DNA of 64,000 nucleotides. It comes from Bin87 sp026710825. Its GTDB lineage: Bacteria; Chloroflexota; Dehalococcoidia; Lucifugimonadales; UBA3495. A program made the translations under genes and the position numbers. A model generated the notes under the pieces. The model was given only the letters and a program-made list of their open reading frames with translations. It searched no databases and was not told where the DNA came from. Below are positions 59,743 to 64,000 of this stretch, in pieces. Positions within the stretch are counted from its first letter, which is position 1. The number at the start of each line of letters is the position of its first letter. The DNA is taken from the NCBI GenBank assembly GCA_965232815.1, contig OZ247427.1, forward strand, positions 2,604,001 to 2,668,000, given 5' to 3'.

Positions 59743-61115
59743 TATCGACCTCCTAAGGACAGCGTGAGATCGGCGTTCGGAATCGCGTTCTCCAAACGCG
59801 CGTCCAGATATTCACGGAGCGGTTCCAATGCCACGGTGTCGATAATCTCGCTGGCGAAAGCATGGATCAATATTCGGCTGGTAGTGGCCAAGTCCAACCC
59901 ACGGCTGCGCATATAGAACACCGTGTCGGCGTCGATGTGCCCGGCCGTGGCGCCGTGTCCGCACTTCACGTCGTCCGCGTAGATGAGGAGACTGGGTTTG
60001 CTGTCTACCTCCGCCTCGGGGGATAGGAGCAAGTTTTTGTCTGTCTGTTGGGCATCGGTTTTTTGCGCGTCCTTGCGCACCGTAACGTTGCCTCCGAACA
60101 CCGCACGCGAACGCCCGTCAAGAATGCCCTTGTAAAATAACCGGCTCGTTCCGTGAGGCTCGGCGTGGTCAATATTTATGTAGTTATCGATGTGCTGGCT
60201 GCCTTTCGTCAGGTACAGACCGTTCAGGGCACATTCGGCGCCAGTGCCTCCGAGGCGGACTCCGAAGTCGTTCCTGCCCAGTGCAGCCCCGTCAGCGATG
60301 GCCACCGACGAAAATCGGGAATCCTTATCCTGTTCAACTCGGCTAATGCCGACGTGGTAAGCATCCCTACCCTCGAACAGCAACCGATAATGCTCCACGT
60401 TGGCGCCTTCCCGTACGTACGCCTCCATCACTGAATTCGTCAGATAGCGCACGTCGTCAGGCCCAATGAACGTTTCTATCACTGTCGCTCGTGAGTTGGC
60501 TTCCGCGTTGATGAGTGTCCTGGGATACGTGGCACGGGGTTGTTCGCGGCCGGTGGTCAAATAAACGATGTGAATGATCCCGGCATCCTCGCCCTCTCCG
60601 ATGGATATGCCCACTCCGTCCCGTACGAACGATGTATTCAGGGCGGTGAATCCATCCTCATCCACGCTTGCCAGATTTCCCAGCAGCTTGTCGCCGAGAT
60701 CCGCTTGTGCCCGTATGGCTGCAGGGAGCGACGCTACGATTGCTCCGCCATCGTCCGCGTTTGTTCGGTGTTTGGATGACAGGTCTGGGGCGAAGATTCC
60801 GTCCACGACCACGAGGGTCTGCCACTGATCCTGCCACGGCACGGTGTCGCGCAAGGCTTGGGGCGTGATTCCCGCTTGAGCCGTGGTGAGTTCTCCGGAG
60901 AAACCAAAAGTCTCCCGGGCAATGGGGGCCACATTGGTGTATTTCCAGGGCTCGTTCCCTCTGCGTGCGGTGGGCAATCCCAGCTTCAGGAATGCATCCC
61001 AACCGCGCTGGCGCGACTCGCGCAGACTTTGCAACCCGTTGCCGTCCTGGGATTGAAAGGCGCGAGCGTAGTGAGGGTAGGTGTCTGCGATGGTAGTCAT
61101 GCTGGTGGTGGTCAT
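59742..61115 (-). CDS. sufD: Fe-S cluster assembly protein SufD
   Basis: 457 residues, beta-helix partner of SufB in the SufBCD scaffold. Recognised by the C-terminal core: SRLFYKGILDGRSRAVFGGNVTVRKDAQKTDAQQTDKNLLLSPEAEVDSKPSLLIYADDVKCGHGATAGHID, cited here by its parts LLSPEAEVDSKP and CGHGATAGHID; the CGHGAT His is a cluster-site residue. N-terminal region is variable and helical. ATG at 61115. It ends in the sufS start (1-base overlap). A 304-bp gap separates it from sufC. Confidence 0.93.
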   Translation of the reverse strand: MTTTSMTTIADTYPHYARAFQSQDGNGLQSLRESRQRGWDAFLKLGLPTARRGNEPWKYTNVAPIARETFGFSGELTTAQAGITPQALRDTVPWQDQWQTLVVVDGIFAPDLSSKHRTNADDGGAIVASLPAAIRAQADLGDKLLGNLASVDEDGFTALNTSFVRDGVGISIGEGEDAGIIHIVYLTTGREQPRATYPRTLINAEANSRATVIETFIGPDDVRYLTNSVMEAYVREGANVEHYRLLFEGRDAYHVGISRVEQDKDSRFSSVAIADGAALGRNDFGVRLGGTGAECALNGLYLTKGSQHIDNYINIDHAEPHGTSRLFYKGILDGRSRAVFGGNVTVRKDAQKTDAQQTDKNLLLSPEAEVDSKPSLLIYADDVKCGHGATAGHIDADTVFYMRSRGLDLATTSRILIHAFASEIIDTVALEPLREYLDARLENAIPNADLTLSLGGR

Positions 61116-61419
61116 TACCCCTGGCCTGTTGGTTTCGGATCGTGTGGGAACCGGTTTCGTGGTTGGTGCGTCTCAGTGGTCAGAAATCTGGGACCGATTG
61201 CTTCGGCGATTTGTTTGCTGGGTGAACTCGGGTCGTGATTCTGCAGGTCGGACGGTCCGCTGATATAGAAGACAGTAGTAACGGGGATCCCCATCGCCCT
61301 GTTCCGTATCCTAAGAATGTGGGCGCTCCACCATGCACGATCCCGTTGCCGAGTTCTACGGGCCAATCAACAATGTGCCACGGATCAGATTGCCGTCAGA
61401 TGGCGCGGGGTTTCGGAGG
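61116..61419. other. Gap inside the suf operon between sufC and sufD
   Basis: 304 bp without a gene, unlike the other suf junctions (52 bp or overlapping). No terminator, promoter or small coding frame is convincing. It may hold a secondary promoter or RNA structure, or be the scar of a deleted gene. Confidence 0.4.
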
Positions 61420-62208
61420 TTACTCCGACGCCAGACCCACCTCGGCGCGGATCCAATCGTAGCCTTGCTCTTCCAACTGTTCTGCGAGTTCCGGCCCTCC
61501 GCTGCGTACAATACGTCCGTCAACCAACACATGCACCTGATCGGGTGATATGTAGCTCAAAATGCGCTGGTAGTGTGTCACGATGACGGCGGCGTTGTCG
61601 GGTTTGCGCAGCCGGTTGACCCCGTCGGCGACGATCCGAAGAGCGTCGATATCCAATCCAGAGTCGGTTTCATCCAATAGCGCAAGAGTGGGCTCGAGCA
61701 GCGTCATTTGCAGCACTTCGTTGCGCTTTTTCTCGCCGCCGGAGAATCCTTCGTTCACCGAACGTCGGACCAATTCAGGGTCTATTTCAACCTCAGCAAC
61801 CTTGTCGCGCAACAAACGGTCGAATTCCCGCGCTCCCATCTCCTCTTCGCCCATATGAACCAGTTTGGCGTCGACTGCTGCCTTGAGGAACTGCCAAGCC
61901 CGAACTCCGGGTAACTCCACGGGATATTGAAACGCCAGGAACACACCTTCACGAGCGCGGTCCTCGGGTTCCATGTTGAGGAGATCCATCCCCTGGTACA
62001 CCGCCTGGCCGCCGGTCACAGTGTATTCTGGCCGGCCCGCAAGGGTGTTCGCCAAAGTGCTTTTTCCAGAACCGTTGGGACCCATAATTGCGTGGATCTC
62101 GCCGGGTCGAACGGTGAGATCGACTCCCCGAAGGATTTCCTGCTCGTCGATGGACACATGAAGGTCCCGCACTTCGAGAATCGGGACGTGGTCGTTAGGG
62201 GTGGTCAT
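61420..62208 (-). CDS. sufC: Fe-S assembly ATPase SufC
   Basis: 262-residue ABC-type ATPase of the SufBCD complex. Walker A GPNGSGKST, signature EGFSGGEKKRNEVLQ, Walker B LALLDETDSGLD, and switch His in VIVTHYQRIL. The DETDSGLD text is specific for SufC rather than transport ATPases. The ATG at 62208 follows AAGGAAC; longer readings upstream run into the sufB stop region and are not used. Cytosolic, energises remodelling of SufB-SufD. Confidence 0.96.
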   Translation of the reverse strand: MTTPNDHVPILEVRDLHVSIDEQEILRGVDLTVRPGEIHAIMGPNGSGKSTLANTLAGRPEYTVTGGQAVYQGMDLLNMEPEDRAREGVFLAFQYPVELPGVRAWQFLKAAVDAKLVHMGEEEMGAREFDRLLRDKVAEVEIDPELVRRSVNEGFSGGEKKRNEVLQMTLLEPTLALLDETDSGLDIDALRIVADGVNRLRKPDNAAVIVTHYQRILSYISPDQVHVLVDGRIVRSGGPELAEQLEEQGYDWIRAEVGLASE

Positions 62209-62260
62209 CAAAGTTCCTTGATTCGTTTTGTCAACAAACGGTGCCATCGGGACGGTTTTT

Positions 62261-63733
62261 CTATCCCACTGTTCCTTCCAGGCTAACCTTGAGCAACTGC
62301 GACGCTTCCATGGCGAACTCAAACGGCAGTTCCTGGAAAATCCCACGACAGAATCCGTTGATGATCATGAAATGAGCGTCCTCGACGCCGATTCCGCGCT
62401 GCTGGAGGTAAAAAAGCTGGTCGTCGGAAACTTTCGAGGTAGTGGCTTCGTGTTCCATTTGGGCCGATTGGTTCTTGACCTCGATGTAGGGGACTGTGTG
62501 AGCGCCACATTTATCGCCCACCAGCAGCGAGTCGCACTGAGTGAAGTTTTTGGCGCCATGCGCAGTCGGGTTGATCTTCACCAATCCCCGGTAGGTCTGC
62601 TGCCCCTGACCGGCTGAGATTCCCTTGGCGACGATGGTGCTGCGAGTGTTCTTGCCAACGTGGATCATTTTCGTGCCGGTGTCAGCCTGCTGCCAGTTAT
62701 TGACGAGCGCCACCGAATAGAATTCTCCGACAGAATTATCGCCCTGCAAAATGACGCTGGGGTATTTCCAAGTGATGGCAGATCCGGTCTCGACTTGGGT
62801 CCACGAGATTTTGGAGTCGTTGCCGGCGCACTTCCCGCGCTTGGTAACGAAGTTGTAGACTCCGCCCTGCCCGTCTTTGTCGCCGGGATACCAGTTTTGC
62901 AACGTGCTGTATTTGATCTCTGCGCCTTCCATGGCCACCAGTTCGACCACGGCCGCGTGCAATTGGCTGGTTTTCCGCATCGGAGCCGTGCAACCTTCGA
63001 GGTAGCTCACATACGCGCCTTCGTCAGCAACGATCAACGTACGCTCGAACTGGCCGCTATCCGCTTGGTTGATGCGGAAGTAGGTCATCAATTCAATCGG
63101 ACACCGAACGCCCGGCGGGATGTACGCGAACGAACCGTCGGAGAACACCGCGGAATTCAACGTGGCGTAGAAGTTGTCCGCGTAGGGGACGACCGAACCC
63201 AGGTATTTCTGCACCAGTTCAGGGTGTTTCTGGACCGCTTCGCTCATCGAGCAGAAGATCACGCCGGCTTTTTCCAATTGCTCCTGATAGGTGGTAGCTA
63301 CTGAAACGCTGTCCAGGACGGCATCAACCGCTATCCCTGCCAACCGTGCTTGTTCCTCAAGAGGGATGCCGAGTTTGTTGAAGGCTTCCAGTACTTCAGG
63401 GTCCACCTCATCCAGGCTTTTCGGTCCATCGTCGGCGGACTTAGGAGCGGCGTAATAGTGCATGTCCTGGAAATCTATGGGCGGGTACTCAACATTCGCC
63501 CACGTGGGTTCCGCGTAGTTCTGCCTGCTCCAGAATCGGTAAGCTTTCAGGCGCCATTCCATCATCCATTCGGGCTCATTTTTCTTGGCCGAGATCAGGC
63601 GCACCACGTCCTCACTGAGGCCTTTGGGGAAGGCCTCTTCCTCGATATCGATGGTGAAACCCCACTTGTAGTCGGAGTTCAACTCCTCGGCAGTGGTGTC
63701 CCGGGAGATCACACGTTGTGGTTGTGTCGTCAT
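62261..63733 (-). CDS. sufB: Fe-S cluster scaffold protein SufB
   Basis: 490 residues, full length. Landmarks: YKWGFTIDIEEEAFPKGL at the N-terminus, AYIPPGVRCPIEL, LEGCTAPMRKTSQLHAAVVEL, QGGVYNFVTKRGKC, and the C-terminal FTQCDSLLVGDKCGAHTVPYIEVKN, which includes the Cys that receives sulfur. It is the first gene of the operon, 75 nt downstream of a good promoter. The acidic segment WSRQNYAEPTWANVEYPPID is typical of SufB. Confidence 0.96.
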   Translation of the reverse strand: MTTQPQRVISRDTTAEELNSDYKWGFTIDIEEEAFPKGLSEDVVRLISAKKNEPEWMMEWRLKAYRFWSRQNYAEPTWANVEYPPIDFQDMHYYAAPKSADDGPKSLDEVDPEVLEAFNKLGIPLEEQARLAGIAVDAVLDSVSVATTYQEQLEKAGVIFCSMSEAVQKHPELVQKYLGSVVPYADNFYATLNSAVFSDGSFAYIPPGVRCPIELMTYFRINQADSGQFERTLIVADEGAYVSYLEGCTAPMRKTSQLHAAVVELVAMEGAEIKYSTLQNWYPGDKDGQGGVYNFVTKRGKCAGNDSKISWTQVETGSAITWKYPSVILQGDNSVGEFYSVALVNNWQQADTGTKMIHVGKNTRSTIVAKGISAGQGQQTYRGLVKINPTAHGAKNFTQCDSLLVGDKCGAHTVPYIEVKNQSAQMEHEATTSKVSDDQLFYLQQRGIGVEDAHFMIINGFCRGIFQELPFEFAMEASQLLKVSLEGTVG

Positions 63734-63816
63734 CGGACGAGCATCCTCCCAACCGGCGGTTTTAGCGGCGTTGACGGCGATGATTTTGTAATTCCCGACT
63801 TAAACGGTCGACAATT

Positions 63817-63845
63817 ATCGTAGACCAGCAGCAGCATCCTGTCAA
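63817..63845 (-). promoter_or_regulatory. Sigma70-type promoter of the suf operon
   Basis: On the minus strand TTGACA (63845-63840), a 17-nt spacer, and TACGAT (63822-63817). Transcription should start near 63810, leaving about 75 nt before sufB. No IscR/SufR operator was identified with confidence; a GTCGAC palindrome lies in the leader near 63808. Confidence 0.7.
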
Positions 63846-63963
63846 ACACAATCCAAGTCCCCGGATCATGCCAAAAAACACAGTCCCGGGGCCATGCTAA
63901 ACTGGATACATAATCAGTCAAATCCATACTAGACCAAGCTATAACAAAACGAGGAGATACAGC

Positions 63964-64000
63964 ATGAACGCATCGGACATAAAGTTGATCAGGGGATCTT
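63964..64000 (+). CDS. Start of a gene cut by the window end
   Basis: ATG at 63964 preceded 9 nt upstream by GAGGAGA; the first 12 codons read MNASDIKLIRGS and run off the window. It is divergent from the suf operon. Product cannot be named from this fragment. Confidence 0.5.
   Translation, partial: MNASDIKLIRGS

Overview
This 64 kb window looks like the chromosome of a free-living, GC-rich (about 60 %) Chloroflexota bacterium, most plausibly a SAR202-like member of the Dehalococcoidia. That placement is an inference from gene content: several paralogous luciferase-like flavin oxidoreductases, an Ldh-type dehydrogenase, an HpcH/HpaI aldolase, a SulP transporter, and large secreted fibronectin-type proteins with Thr/Pro-rich lipoproteins. 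No rRNA or marker gene is present to settle it.

Layout. Positions 1-2800 hold a small unknown protein, a nitronate monooxygenase and a nucleoside deoxyribosyltransferase. A tRNA-Gly(TCC) at 2841-2914 is the target of an integrated element: its last 26 bp are repeated exactly at 14732-14757, next to a tyrosine recombinase. The roughly 11.9 kb between the copies carries decayed genes (zinc-binding and primase-like fragments, a cadherin-like remnant, a broken IS1380-type transposase), an intact 1487-residue secreted fibronectin type III protein, an exported unknown protein and a two-gene DNA-binding operon. From 14.8 to 25.1 kb lie a SulP permease, a candidate small RNA, a TPP enzyme, a frameshifted GPP34-P450 fusion gene, a frameshifted phosphotransferase and a DHA2 efflux pump. 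From 25.4 to 30.9 kb are secreted proteins and lipoproteins, including one with 29 tandem 18-bp repeats (Asn/Gln/Gly-rich), plus an alpha carbonic anhydrase.

From 31.0 to 47.1 kb is a dense metabolic region: ketopantoate-reductase-like protein, SerA, three luciferase-like oxidoreductases with an alpha/beta hydrolase, an Mrr endonuclease of lower GC, an Lrp-type sensor domain, Ldh dehydrogenase, M42 peptidase, class C serine hydrolase, MBL hydrolase, M16 peptidase and an HpcH aldolase. It reads as a catabolic island for oxidised or heterocyclic organic compounds, but substrates cannot be read from sequence.

From 47.2 to 53.8 kb, HflC, HflK and FtsH form a membrane-protein quality-control cluster, followed by an L-asparaginase-like protein lacking the usual Asp of its substrate-binding motif. 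From 54.6 to 57.5 kb are a second alpha/beta hydrolase, ferritin, a DinB-fold protein and a triple-DUF4377 lipoprotein. The window ends with a complete suf operon on the minus strand (sufB-sufC-sufD-sufS and two sufU scaffolds) behind a good sigma70-type promoter, and the first codons of a divergent gene.
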